Assembly: GCF_026391055.1 (NCBI RefSeq) | Contig: NZ_JAPLET010000021.1 | Location: 62,001-126,000, forward strand | Length of the DNA stretch: 64,000 bases | From: Spirosoma sp. | Lineage (GTDB): Bacteria; Bacteroidota; Bacteroidia; Cytophagales; Spirosomataceae | Reading direction: 5' to 3' | Part shown: positions 43,597 to 52,815 of the stretch, one piece after another | Layout of the letters: each line of letters begins with the position of its first letter | Numbering within the stretch: position 1 is the first letter of the stretch | Notes under the pieces: model-generated | The model's database searches: none | Told to the model about the DNA's origin: nothing | Seen by the model: only the letters and a program-made list of their open reading frames with translations | Position numbers and translations under genes: made by a program

Positions 43597-44414
43597 GGGT
43601 TTAGATGAATACGCAACCGGTTGTCTACACGACGTAACAGCTGCTGTGTGATTTAGATGAAGTGTCTACGAAACGAACTCGAAATTTATACCATTGTTTA
43701 GAGAATATTGGACAAAACATTGACACAATATCAATCTACTCAATCTGTTGGATTATAAAATGAAAAAGTGAGAGTATGGATCTGTTTATTTAATTAGTCG
43801 TGGCCACTGACTTTATACCTTTCACCTTTATTGGAAATGGCCGTTAGCTAACTCGAATTTAACTGGCATTATGACCGATATTGTTACTAATAGTCACATA
43901 TAATAAATTATTAATATTAGTTTTTCTCCTACCAACAATATTTAAGTGCAGTAAATTAATTTTTATATACTTATAGTTAAAAAATATTACATTATTTACT
44001 GTACAGCAGTTTAATTGATGTTCCAGAATTATATACGATACCCTTATCCTTTACCACCTGTGTCATTAAAACTCCTCTAACTGACCCGTGTTGATGAATA
44101 GTCAAGCTTCACGACAAAGCATATAGAGCAACAAAGGCAATTGATTACTCATTCCGCAAAGCCTTTCCAAACGAGTTAAAGAGACGAGTATCAGCGTTAC
44201 TGTAGTTAGTTTTGCAGTAAAGAATGATACCGGATTAACAGGACTTATATCAATTTATAAATCCTGTTGACCCGGTACAATAAACATTTATGCTTCTCTG
44301 ACAATCAAGACAATAGACACTTCAGAACCATCCGCATTACCATAGGTCCGCTACGGCTACTTACTGATTCATCCGCAATGAATTATTCTTATAGCTTAGA
44401 CCTCGACCCGTTCG
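43597..44414. other. Long AT-rich non-coding gap
   Basis: 818 bases without a supported gene, visibly lower in GC than its flanks, particularly 43,850-44,050 where runs of A/T dominate. An imperfect inverted repeat lies at 44228-44277: TACCGG and CCGGTA ends with AACAGGA/TCCTGTT inside and a 14-base loop, but no T-run. No tRNA-like cloverleaf was found by eye. Confidence 0.5.
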
Positions 44415-44756
44415 TTAATGCTGCCGATAGCTATTCTGTGAATTAGTGAATTTACGCTCAAGTTGATGCTTAAGTTTACCTGTTACAGTATGGAGCATTG
44501 TATCCCAATTTTCACCCTCTTCTTCGGCAAAAGCACCTGTACCCGGAACGCCATAAACAATGCGCAGTGATTTATCGTTGGGTCCTCCATGCGCTTCCAC
44601 GCGCAGAAATACTTCGGCCGTGATCAGATCACCACTATAATAACGCCGAAGTTTTACCAATGCCTGGGCTATTCGGTCCCGAAATGCATCATCCACGGTA
44701 ATATTAACCGCATTAATTGACAGACGTACATCGTCCAATCCTTTCTGATCGCTCAT
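44415..44756 (-). CDS. HPF/RaiA-like ribosome-associated protein
   Basis: About 113 residues from ATG 44756; the ATG at 44771 adds five residues. LSINAVNITVDDAFRDRIAQ is the typical helix of hibernation-promoting factors, which bind at the 30S A/P site in stationary phase, and DTMLHTVTGKLKHQLERKF is the second helix with its basic residues. The middle part differs from classical HPF. It follows the broken HbpS gene and could be the last gene of a minus-strand unit beginning at 46984. The match is recognisable but distant, so function is inferred from the family. Confidence 0.7.
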   Translation of the reverse strand: MSDQKGLDDVRLSINAVNITVDDAFRDRIAQALVKLRRYYSGDLITAEVFLRVEAHGGPNDKSLRIVYGVPGTGAFAEEEGENWDTMLHTVTGKLKHQLERKFTNSQNSYRQH

Positions 44757-44851
44757 AATCGTTGAATACAATTGGTTACTAAACTATAACAGTACTCAGT
44801 ACTGGCCAATAAGTCGGCCGAAGAATAGCATAAATGAGGTTGCGGCCCCTG

Positions 44852-45247
44852 TTAATCCGGCGGTAGAGTGGCGACGGCAGCCGCACCGATTGCCTGGTTC
44901 TGTTCAAAATACCACCAGCAATACCCAATGCGCCAACGACTGCCCCTGCACAACGGAATAGAAAACCACCAGGCAGTCCGGATATATCAGGATTAGCCTT
45001 GAACGACACTTGAAGAGTATGAAATTTCAGCCCGATCTCACCCACAACATGGCTTAACATCTGAAGTTGTGAAGCCGTTATGGCCTTGTGGCGGCTGCTT
45101 TCCGGAGCGTAATAACTACCCTTCCTGCCATAGCACGGCCCGCACATGCCCAACCGTATCGACTACTGCTACTATAATCGACAAACCTTGCCAGTTTGCT
45201 TCCTGGCTAGTCAGCAGAAAAAGTTGGTCAATCAGTTCTTGTTTCAC
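44852..45247 (-). pseudogene. Frameshifted GlcG/HbpS family gene
   Basis: Reading the minus strand from GTG 45247 gives IDQLFLLTSQEA and LSIIVAVVDTVGHVRAVL then WQEG and stop. Continuing in the next frame gives SYYAPESSRHKAITASQLQM and GGFLFRCAGAVVGALGIAGG, and back in the first frame EQNQAIGAAAVATLPPD and stop at 44852. The three pieces together make a normal GlcG/HbpS (DUF336) protein of about 132 residues. The first shift is an extra G in a GGG run near 45125, the second a missing base in a T-run near 44905. They cancel out. Either the gene is dead or the sequence has homopolymer errors. The family binds haem or small organic molecules. Confidence 0.75.
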
Positions 45248-45265
45248 GGGCGGCTCAGTCAGTTT

Positions 45266-46195
45266 CTATGGAACCCGGCTCAGTTCTGACTTTAACTGGA
45301 TTAGTTCGCCCAGGAGCCGGGTTCGATTAGCCAAATTAGGTTTGCCGAGCCGTTGTGCCAGGCGGGCTACGGCTAGATTCAGTGACTCAATTTCTGTTGG
45401 GTGGCCCTGGTTAATATCGACTAATGTTGAAATGAGCTGCCCGTCCGAACGTTGACTGATTTGCAGCAGCCGACTTTCCACGTCCATTCGATTCAGCGTT
45501 ATACCCGCTTCATTGGCTACGGCCAGGCATTCATCGATGATCTCACGGGCTAAAGCTAGCGCCAATGCATTCCGATGAAAAATACCATTATCGACACCAA
45601 GCAGTGGACAGATGGCATTGAAAACACAATTGCTAATAACCTTCTCCCAAACCGCCCGCTGAATGGCTTCCTCAATCCGAAACGGAAACTGCGCTGTGTT
45701 AAGCTGCTCAACAAGTTCGGCCAGGCCGGATTCATGGCCCCGAATCACACCAATAGGTGAAGCCGCTACAGGTTTATAACGAACTCGAAACGGAGCTTGC
45801 ACCTGGCTGGTCGCTAATAACACACAGCGATACACTTCGGGAAAATCAGCATCTATAAACGGCTCTTCAATTCCCAGGCCGTTTTGCAACAGGATTAGGG
45901 GCGACTGACCTGTCTTGCCAATCAATCGTTGGGCCAGTTCCGGGTTGCCGAATGCCTTTGTCGTCAGTAAAACAAACCCGTCTAATATCGTAAACTGGTC
46001 CAGCGTCGAAATGGGAACGGTAGCCTCCAGAGTAATTCCGTCAGTATAATCAAGGATGATCCTGGCGTCTTGGGTTTCCGATAGGCTATCCTGGCGACCA
46101 CGAATCAGGATAACTTCTTTACCTGCCTGCTTCAGCAACACGGCTAAGGTCATACCAATGGCACCAACGCCAACAATATAGATAGGCTTTTGCAT
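45266..46195 (-). CDS. Ketopantoate reductase family protein (PanE/ApbA-like)
   Basis: 309 residues. VGVGAIGMTLAVLLKQAGKE is the NAD(P)H-binding Rossmann loop (GxGxxG), and AVWEKVISNCVFNAICPLLG has the family Lys-x-x-x-Asn pair in the catalytic region. LTTKAFGNPELAQRL and QNGLGIEEPF complete the pattern. Ketopantoate reductase uses NADPH to make pantoate for CoA. The family includes other 2-keto acid reductases. The start lies 9 bases from the methyltransferase stop, so they form one unit, and the broken HbpS gene follows after 18 bases. Confidence 0.85.
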   Translation of the reverse strand: MQKPIYIVGVGAIGMTLAVLLKQAGKEVILIRGRQDSLSETQDARIILDYTDGITLEATVPISTLDQFTILDGFVLLTTKAFGNPELAQRLIGKTGQSPLILLQNGLGIEEPFIDADFPEVYRCVLLATSQVQAPFRVRYKPVAASPIGVIRGHESGLAELVEQLNTAQFPFRIEEAIQRAVWEKVISNCVFNAICPLLGVDNGIFHRNALALALAREIIDECLAVANEAGITLNRMDVESRLLQISQRSDGQLISTLVDINQGHPTEIESLNLAVARLAQRLGKPNLANRTRLLGELIQLKSELSRVP

Positions 46196-46204
46196 GAGAT
46201 GGGG

Positions 46205-46984
46205 CTAAGGCTCAAGTGGTTTTACGGCGATAAACCGAAGGCGTTTATAGTCAGCGAACCAGTATCCGTCGCGGAAATTAGTAGGGCGAAGCTGGTTGTT
46301 TACGTTCGCTAATACGGTTTGTCGATCGTGATCAGAGAGGGCGGCCAATACATCCCCTCGAAACATGGCAATCCAGTCACTTAGTCCGGTTTCAGGATCG
46401 GTCAGCGGGGTATCCCGGTCAAAAAACTGCGCTAGCGTAACGGAAAAACCAGCCGTCTCCAGCATCGTTGTGTACTGCCCAACGCTTGGAAAGAAATTCG
46501 GATTTACCGGTTGGGGCATGCCCAACTCATTTAAGGCCTTCGCTAATGCGTTTAGAATACGTACTACATTGCCCTGACCTCCCAGTTCAGCAACGAAACG
46601 GCCGCTCGGTTTGAGCGCATTGAAAGCAGCCGACAGGACGGATGGTTGATCTGTTTCCTTGACCCAGTGGAGTGTAGCATTGCTGAACAGGGCATCGAAC
46701 GGCTGATTCGCACCAAAATTCCGAGCATCGCCCTCCTGAAAGCTGAGATGGGGAAAAGACTGCCGGGCTTTCGCAATCATCGAAGGCGAGGCATCCAGAC
46801 CGACCACTTCGGCTCCACTTTCGGCGATTTGGGCGGTAAGCTCTCCAGTACCGCAGCCAAGGTCAAGGATGCGTTCATCAGGCTTTGGGTTAAGCAAAGT
46901 CAATACGTCTGCCCCAAAATGAAAGACAAAGGCATGTTTTTGTTGATAAAGATCAGCATTCCAGGAGCGATTCGATTGATTCAT
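46205..46984 (-). CDS. Class I SAM-dependent methyltransferase (trans-aconitate methyltransferase-like)
   Basis: 259 residues. Motif I is ILDLGCGTGELTAQIAESG (near 39-57) with VVGLDASPSMIAKARQSF as motif post-I, SFQEGDARNF and ALFSNATLHWVKETDQ as motif II/III. This is the pattern of Tam-like small-molecule methyltransferases. The C-terminal NFRDGYWFADYKRLRFIAVK matches the same group. The methyl acceptor is unknown. Starts a probable three- or four-gene minus-strand unit. Confidence 0.88.
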   Translation of the reverse strand: MNQSNRSWNADLYQQKHAFVFHFGADVLTLLNPKPDERILDLGCGTGELTAQIAESGAEVVGLDASPSMIAKARQSFPHLSFQEGDARNFGANQPFDALFSNATLHWVKETDQPSVLSAAFNALKPSGRFVAELGGQGNVVRILNALAKALNELGMPQPVNPNFFPSVGQYTTMLETAGFSVTLAQFFDRDTPLTDPETGLSDWIAMFRGDVLAALSDHDRQTVLANVNNQLRPTNFRDGYWFADYKRLRFIAVKPLEP

Positions 46985-47056
46985 AGACGATGAACAGTAA
47001 TTATTGATAGCTAACCGTTGGAATTAACGTGACTCTCTGGCCAATAATCTCATTGA

Positions 47057-48976
47057 TTAGGGTAGCGTGGAAACTTCCACAAATGAGTCACTGTATAGCC
47101 GATGACGAGCTGGTTTAAAATCAGTATTTCGCGCTTTATAGATGTTTTCCACGAACGTTTGCGGGTTTCGATCGATCAGCGGGAACCAACTGCTTTGCAC
47201 CTGAACCATGACCCGATGCCCTTTTTTAAAGGTATGCAGTACATCCTGAAGCTGAAAGGTCACCTCCGTAACCTGATTCGGGGCAAAAGGCTCCGGCTTC
47301 TCAACGCTATGGCGAAACCGGCCGCGCATGACATCAGCCCTGACCAACTGCTGGTAGTTAGCTAACTGCGTTTTGGGATTAGGTAGATAAGGGTGATTTG
47401 GTTCGTCAGGTGGATACACATCTATCAGTTTCACGACCCAGTCGGCGTCGGTACCCGTGGTACTGACTTTCAGCCGGACCGTTATCTCTCCGCCTACGGT
47501 CAGATTTTCTGAGAGTATATCCGTTTTAAACGTCAATACGTCAGGGCGTTCGCTGGCAAACCGCTGATCGGCCGATATATAGCTGGCCAACGCACTGAAA
47601 TCGGGTTCGGCAGTCAGGCTCGCTTCGCTGTAAGGGACTGGATGAGCTGGATCGCTGGTATATTCCCGAAAGCGAACGGGCTTAGCTGGCTGCGTGTTTA
47701 GTTGGCCACTAGCCATTAAATACCACCTTACCGTTCGGCTGGTCGGTGCACTCCCTCCTGATACGGGCCACCCGGCAAAGGTTCGCCAGACTTTCAACCC
47801 TGTATCGAACAGACAGACGTTGGGTAATCCGGTTTTGCCGTCACCAGCTCCTTTTAGATGATGGTGAAAAAAGGGAGCTTCAATCGTCCGTTGGTAATAG
47901 GTCGCCAGACTGTCGCCAAAATACAGATCATTATGCAGGGAATGGCCCGTTTCTTCCGACCAGCCCCGATGGCCAAACGGACCCATCACCAGTATCGGCC
48001 TTGATTCCGGGCTTTTTTTTGCCAGCGTCTTGTAAATACTCAGTGGCCCGTACAGGTCTTCGGCATCGAACCAGCCCCCAACAACCAGCATGGCGGGCCG
48101 AACGTGCTGCAAGTGAGGCAAAATGTTGCGCTCCTGCCAGAAGCGATCATAATTAGGATGCGCCACCGTTTGCTGCCAGAACGCATTTCGAGCTAAATAT
48201 TGCCGGGCGTTAGTCAACGGACCCAACTGCTGATGCCACTTAAATTCGGTCTGGCCCTCCGTTTGAATCCACTCAGGCAGAAACCAGGGCTTAGTGGTCG
48301 GTCCGGTTGAGCGGTCGTCGAACAACGGATAGGCATGCAGATAGACCTGCGTGAAGGCTCCATTATGGTGAATGTCATCCCGGAACAAGTCAGCAATAGG
48401 GGCCTGTGGTGAAGAGGCTTTCAGGGCCGGATGCGCATTGATCGAGCTCGCCATGGCATAAAATCCTGCATAGCTTATGCCCCACAATCCGACCCGGCCG
48501 TTGTGATCGGGTACGTGGCTGAGTAGCCAGTCAATGGTATCATACGTATCCGTGCTTTCGTCGATCGCGTTAGCGGTTGATGGGTTCGGGCGGTCACTGA
48601 CCACCGGTGTCATGTTGGTCCAATGCCCTTCGGAAGCCCATCGGCCGCGTACATCCTGATAGACAAAAATGTACCCATCCGCCTGTAGGATGGGCGACGG
48701 TCCCAAGGCAGCTTTATATTGTTCGGGACCATACGGCATCGACCCAAAACAAGTCCGTTGCATCAGAAACGGGTAGGTATTCCCGGTCGACGCACGACGG
48801 GGCACATAAACAGCGGTGTACAGTTTAACGCCATCGCGCATGGGTATCTGGTATTCAAATTTTTGATACTGTTCGCGCACCGAATTTGCCAGACAGGCAG
48901 TTGTAGAGGGGCATATCGATAGAAGTGTGGTAAAGGCTGCGATCATCCAAACCGTTCGCCAGTGTATTGGTTTCAT
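47057..48976 (-). CDS. CocE/NonD family hydrolase (X-Pro dipeptidyl-peptidase-like), secreted
   Basis: About 639 residues from ATG 48976. A signal peptide (WMIAAFTTLLSICPSTTACLA) suggests export. The alpha/beta-hydrolase core has PMRDGVKLYTAVYVPR, FVYQDVRGRWASEG, the nucleophile Ser in RVGLWGISYAGFYAMA (GxSYxG), Asp in VVGGWFDAEDLYGPL and His in VMGPFGHRGWSEE. The C-terminal beta domain (about 430-639) is the jelly-roll X-Pro_dipeptidase C region. Family enzymes cleave esters, amides or acyl peptides; substrate unknown. Its ATG overlaps the end of the MocR gene by four bases, so the two are coupled. Confidence 0.9.
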   Translation of the reverse strand: MKPIHWRTVWMIAAFTTLLSICPSTTACLANSVREQYQKFEYQIPMRDGVKLYTAVYVPRRASTGNTYPFLMQRTCFGSMPYGPEQYKAALGPSPILQADGYIFVYQDVRGRWASEGHWTNMTPVVSDRPNPSTANAIDESTDTYDTIDWLLSHVPDHNGRVGLWGISYAGFYAMASSINAHPALKASSPQAPIADLFRDDIHHNGAFTQVYLHAYPLFDDRSTGPTTKPWFLPEWIQTEGQTEFKWHQQLGPLTNARQYLARNAFWQQTVAHPNYDRFWQERNILPHLQHVRPAMLVVGGWFDAEDLYGPLSIYKTLAKKSPESRPILVMGPFGHRGWSEETGHSLHNDLYFGDSLATYYQRTIEAPFFHHHLKGAGDGKTGLPNVCLFDTGLKVWRTFAGWPVSGGSAPTSRTVRWYLMASGQLNTQPAKPVRFREYTSDPAHPVPYSEASLTAEPDFSALASYISADQRFASERPDVLTFKTDILSENLTVGGEITVRLKVSTTGTDADWVVKLIDVYPPDEPNHPYLPNPKTQLANYQQLVRADVMRGRFRHSVEKPEPFAPNQVTEVTFQLQDVLHTFKKGHRVMVQVQSSWFPLIDRNPQTFVENIYKARNTDFKPARHRLYSDSFVEVSTLP

Positions 48977-50412
48977 CTCCTTACCTGTTGGTGAATAAGC
49001 TGTCCAATCATTTGCAGCCCCCAAGCCACGCGTTCGTCAAATGGCAGACCGTAGCTGAGCCGCATACAGTTGGCGTACTGCGGCTGAAGACTAAATAAAC
49101 TGCCCGGCATGATGCTGATTTTATGTGGAGCCAGTTGGTCGGCAAGCACCAGCGTATCCACCCGAACATCGGTTTCAACCCATAAAGTAAATCCCCCTTG
49201 TGGTTCGCTGATACGTGTGCCAGGGGGAAAATAAGCCCGAATTGTCTGCTGGTATCGTTGACAGTTGCTTTTCAGCCGCTGCCGAAGCCGACGCAGATGC
49301 AATTCGTACCGATCGTTGGCCAGAAAATTAGCCACAGCCTGCTGGGTGATACCCGGCGAGAATCCGGCCTGATACCGCTTCACCTGAAGTAACGCGTCAA
49401 AATAGCGTCCCGGCGCTACCCACCCTACCCGGTAACCAGGAGCCAGAGTTTTACTGACAGACCCGCACCATAAGACCAGCCCCTGCCGGTCGAAGGCTTT
49501 ACAGGGGAGTGGGCGATCCGGTCCGAAATGAAGGTCGCCGTAGAGGTCATCTTCAATGAGGGGTATCTGGTAGGTCTCCATCAACTGCACCATCCGTTGT
49601 TTATGGGCGTTCGGCATACAGCAGCCAAGCGGGTTGCTGAAGTTGGGTACCAGCAAACAGGCCTGTACCTGTCCGGCTTGCAGATGACTTTCCAGAACGT
49701 CCAGATCAACGCCCGTTAGAGCGTCAGTTGGTAGCTCGAGTACTTTCAGGCCCAGCGAGAGAATCGTTTGAAGGATGCCAAAATAGATCGGGCTTTCTAC
49801 GGCCACCGTATCGCCCGGCCGGGTGATAGCCTTCAGGCATAATGTCAGGGCGGCTGTGCAACCCTCCGTTGTGATGATCTCCTCGTCGGTCAGCAGACTT
49901 CCCCAGAACAGCGCATACCGGGCAATCTGCCGACGTAAAGCCGCATTGCCCGTTATCAACTCGTACTCGATTCCACCGTGGGGTAGTTCGCGCTGAGCCT
50001 GCTGGAGCGCCTTCATCAGCTTAGTAATCGGCAATAGAGAGGGAGCTGGTACACTTAGTGAGAAGGGTAGCCAGCCGGGTTGTCGCTGCTGGTACATCAG
50101 TCTCAACAGAACCGACTCCTGATCAGACTGAAGCGGCTGGTTGGCTATGGCCTGGGGAGCCGATCGGCGCGGCACATTACCCAGCCGCTCGATTAGCGTT
50201 CGTACATAGTACCCCGACTGGGGACGAGCTTCGATCAACCCTTCGGCTTCCAAACAGTAATAGGCTTGCTGAACGGTATTGATACTAACTCCAAGTTCCT
50301 GGCTGAGCATACGCACGGACGGGAGCTTGTCGCCTTCCGCGAGCGTACCCCCTCGTAACTTATCGCCTAATTGACGAGCGATCTGCTGATACCTGGGAGT
50401 CGATACACGCAT
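48973..50412 (-). CDS. MocR-type GntR/aminotransferase transcriptional regulator
   Basis: 479 residues. Residues 1-75 form a GntR winged-helix domain: YQQIARQLGDKLRGGTLAEG, DKLPSVRMLSQELGVSINTV and GLIEARPQSGYYV. The rest is a fold-type I aminotransferase domain with the PLP Lys in GSVSKTLAPGYRVGWVAPG and NFSNPLGCCM earlier. MocR regulators bind a PLP adduct to switch expression, often of a divergent neighbour, here the class V aminotransferase at 50612. A 199-base region with repeats lies between. It overlaps the hydrolase gene downstream by four bases. Confidence 0.93.
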   Translation of the reverse strand: MRVSTPRYQQIARQLGDKLRGGTLAEGDKLPSVRMLSQELGVSINTVQQAYYCLEAEGLIEARPQSGYYVRTLIERLGNVPRRSAPQAIANQPLQSDQESVLLRLMYQQRQPGWLPFSLSVPAPSLLPITKLMKALQQAQRELPHGGIEYELITGNAALRRQIARYALFWGSLLTDEEIITTEGCTAALTLCLKAITRPGDTVAVESPIYFGILQTILSLGLKVLELPTDALTGVDLDVLESHLQAGQVQACLLVPNFSNPLGCCMPNAHKQRMVQLMETYQIPLIEDDLYGDLHFGPDRPLPCKAFDRQGLVLWCGSVSKTLAPGYRVGWVAPGRYFDALLQVKRYQAGFSPGITQQAVANFLANDRYELHLRRLRQRLKSNCQRYQQTIRAYFPPGTRISEPQGGFTLWVETDVRVDTLVLADQLAPHKISIMPGSLFSLQPQYANCMRLSYGLPFDERVAWGLQMIGQLIHQQVRR

Positions 50413-50462
50413 AGACGAAATGGTCGGCTACTGATTTTAATTTACGGAACAAAAGTAATCGT

Positions 50463-50554
50463 CCAATCTGTACGTATTACCATACAGATTTTGCAAAATT
50501 TGCCCGTACAATTTATTGGGTCTACCCAATTCTTATCCAGGCAATCTGTATGGT
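50463..50554. promoter_or_regulatory. Candidate MocR operator and divergent promoter region
   Basis: A 12-base sequence ACCATACAGATT (50479-50490) recurs inverted as AATCTGTATGGT (50543-50554). A third partial copy AATCTGTACG lies at 50465-50474. Between them ATTTTGCAAAAT (50488-50499) is a perfect palindrome. Repeated half-sites in the gap beside a MocR gene fit a MocR binding region that controls both directions. Confidence 0.6.
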
Positions 50555-50611
50555 TCCGCAAACCCAAAAGTGCGTCTGTTTCCGTACAGCCTTGTTGCCT
50601 TTTTTTGCGCT

Positions 50612-51811
50612 ATGCAATCCCAATCTGCCATCAATCTAACTATCGCTCAACTGCGAGCAGACACGCCAGGCTGTCAAAATAGCCTGTTTCTCAATAGTGC
50701 TGGAGCTTCCCTGATGCCGCAGCCCGTCGTTCAGGCGATGCAGGATTATCTCCAGTTAGAAACCCAATTAGGCGGTTATGAGGTCGAACGGTTGCGGCAG
50801 GCCCAGATTGGCCGGTTTTACGAGGAAACTGCCCGGCTCCTGAACACCCGGCCTGAACATATTGCCTTTGCTTATAGTGCTACCCATGCCACATTTCAGG
50901 CCCTATCGGCCATCCCGTTTCGGGAAGGTGATACCATACTGACTACGACGAACGATTACGTGTCCAACCAGCTAGCCTTACTATCTATGCAACAGCGGTT
51001 AGGCATTAAATCACTACGGATTCATGACCTGCCCAACGGTGATCTGGATTTGACACACGCCGAGGAGTTGATACGTACACACCGACCGGTCCTGGTGGCG
51101 ATAACCCACATCCCAACAAACTCGGGGCTGGTGCTCCCGGCAGAGGAAGTAGGCAAACTGTGCCAGCAATATGGAGCCTGGTATTTACTCGACGCGGCTC
51201 AGTCGGTGGGGCAGTTGCCGCTCGACGTTACCCGCATTCACCCTGACTTTCTGGTAGCAACGGGCCGTAAGTTTCTGCGAGGGCCACGCAATACGGGTTT
51301 TCTGTATGTATCGGATCGGGTACTGACGGCTGGCCTTGCTCCTCTGTTTATTGATCGACGGGCCGCTACCTGGACCGTGCAAGACTCCTACGCCTTACAG
51401 CCAGGTGCCCGCCGGTTTGAACCCCAGGAGATTTCGTTGCTCAGTGTCGGGTTAGCCGAAGCGGTCGGGTATGCCAATCAAGTCGGTATAGAGGCTATTG
51501 CCTGGCAAAACCAACGGCTGATGCACCGGCTCCGAACAGGCCTGGAACAGATCGACGGTATTACCTTACTAGACTGGGGGTTCTGCCAAAGCAACCTGCT
51601 AACCTTTCACACGGCTCGCCAGCCGTTATCGGCGCTTGATGCCGCTTTACGACACAGTCGTGTGGTGTTTACGGTGCAGTACCCAAATTCTGCCTTAATC
51701 GATTTTGGACGGAAAGGCATAGACTGGCTGGTTCGACTTTCGCCCCACTATTTTAACACGCTGGACGAAATGGATGAAGTAGTCGATATAATAGCTCATT
51801 TTTTACGATAA
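50612..51811 (+). CDS. Class V PLP-dependent aminotransferase
   Basis: About 399 residues from ATG 50612; an in-frame upstream start (50516) would lie in the repeat-rich regulatory region. LFLNSAGASLMPQPVVQAMQ begins the fold, AFAYSATHATFQALSAI is the PLP-phosphate region, YLLDAAQSVGQLPLDV has the PLP-ring Asp and VATGRKFLRGPRNTGFLYV the Schiff-base Lys. This is the CsdA/isopenicillin-epimerase-like branch. Cysteine desulfurase activity is possible but no Cys loop is obvious. Probably controlled by the divergent MocR protein. Confidence 0.87.
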   Translation: MQSQSAINLTIAQLRADTPGCQNSLFLNSAGASLMPQPVVQAMQDYLQLETQLGGYEVERLRQAQIGRFYEETARLLNTRPEHIAFAYSATHATFQALSAIPFREGDTILTTTNDYVSNQLALLSMQQRLGIKSLRIHDLPNGDLDLTHAEELIRTHRPVLVAITHIPTNSGLVLPAEEVGKLCQQYGAWYLLDAAQSVGQLPLDVTRIHPDFLVATGRKFLRGPRNTGFLYVSDRVLTAGLAPLFIDRRAATWTVQDSYALQPGARRFEPQEISLLSVGLAEAVGYANQVGIEAIAWQNQRLMHRLRTGLEQIDGITLLDWGFCQSNLLTFHTARQPLSALDAALRHSRVVFTVQYPNSALIDFGRKGIDWLVRLSPHYFNTLDEMDEVVDIIAHFLR

Positions 51812-51859
51812 ACTTCTTCTAAAATCGAGATTATTTTTCCCAAAACCCCAACCTACCCG

Positions 51860-52465
51860 ATGCAAAGCGACTATTTACAAAGCGCGATCTGCCAGTTTGA
51901 GTATTATAAATTACTGGGTGAAAAAACATTGGCTCAACTCCCCGATGATGCCCTTTTCTGGCAATACAACGCCGAAAGTAACAGCATTGCCATCTTGGTA
52001 AAGCACCTTTGGGGTAATATGCTGAGTCGTTGGACGGATTTTCTGACCACCGATGGCGAAAAAAGCTGGCGCGACCGGGAGGACGAGTTTGCTAACGATA
52101 GTCAATCCCGAGCCGAATTGATTCAAAAGTGGGATGAAGGTTGGCGCACGCTTTTAAATACGCTGCAATCACTCCGGGAAGAAGATCTGAGTAAAACCAT
52201 TTATATCAGAAATCAAGGACATACGGTGCTGGAAGCGATCAACCGGCAGCTAGCCCATTATCCGTATCACATTGGCCAACTGGTATTCATGGGGAAAATG
52301 CTGGCCCAAAACTGGACGTCACTCTCCATTCCAAGAGGTGAGTCTGGCCAGTATAACGCTCAAAAATTCGCTCAGCCGAGACGTAAAGAACATTTTACGG
52401 ATGAATACCTAAAATCGGATCAACCGATTGACAAAAACGGATCATCAACAGAATCAACGCTATGA
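51860..52465 (+). CDS. DUF1572/DinB-like protein
   Basis: 201 residues of four-helix DinB/YfiT fold. The metal His residues appear in AILVKHLWGNMLSRWTDFL and INRQLAHYPYHIGQLVFMGK, where the trio His-x3-His lies in AHYPYH, as in DinB. LFWQYNAESNSIAILVKHL is close to the DUF1572 family pattern. DinB-like enzymes can be thiol transferases with bacillithiol. The substrate is unknown. Overlaps the next gene in an ATGA junction. Confidence 0.83.
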   Translation: MQSDYLQSAICQFEYYKLLGEKTLAQLPDDALFWQYNAESNSIAILVKHLWGNMLSRWTDFLTTDGEKSWRDREDEFANDSQSRAELIQKWDEGWRTLLNTLQSLREEDLSKTIYIRNQGHTVLEAINRQLAHYPYHIGQLVFMGKMLAQNWTSLSIPRGESGQYNAQKFAQPRRKEHFTDEYLKSDQPIDKNGSSTESTL

Positions 52466-52815
52466 CCCAGGAAAAAGCCCTCCACTTTGCCGATGAATGG
52501 ATCGGGGCCTTTAATGCTCATGACCTAGCCGCCATTATGGCGCACTATGCCGATGAACTGGAATTTTATTCGCCGTTTATTCCACTGCTAAAGTTTAATG
52601 AAACAGGCTGTATCACCAACAAAGGTGATCTGGAACGCTATTTTCAAATAGGCCTGAGCACCTACCCCGACCTGCATTTTACACTGCACCATGTTTTTGT
52701 GGGTGTTCACACGTTGGTCATCTATTACACGTCCGTAAATGGCCGACTGGCTAGCGAAGTCTTTCAATTGAATGAGCGTGGCCAGGCCCAGAGGGTGTTC
52801 TGCCACTATGCCTGA
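52462..52815 (+). CDS. NTF2/SnoaL-like domain protein
   Basis: 117 residues forming an NTF2-like cone: ALHFADEWIGAFNAHDLAAI, MAHYADELEFYSPFIPLL, GDLERYFQIGLSTYPDLHFT, HVFVGVHTLVIYYTSVNGRL. These domains hold small ligands or act as cyclases or isomerases; here the role is unknown. It starts inside the stop of the DUF1572 gene, so they are co-translated. Confidence 0.82.
   Translation: MTQEKALHFADEWIGAFNAHDLAAIMAHYADELEFYSPFIPLLKFNETGCITNKGDLERYFQIGLSTYPDLHFTLHHVFVGVHTLVIYYTSVNGRLASEVFQLNERGQAQRVFCHYA

Noticed and set aside
43597..44414. Origin of replication or tRNA in the AT-rich gap
   Set aside because: No DnaA-box cluster, dnaA gene or tRNA cloverleaf could be identified by eye.
44779..45153. 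Independent 124-residue protein on the minus strand
   Set aside because: Only its middle part is conserved; the ends belong to other frames of the broken GlcG/HbpS gene.
45069..45455. Plus-strand 128-codon frame
   Set aside because: Antisense to the GlcG/HbpS remnant and the ketopantoate reductase gene; no motifs.
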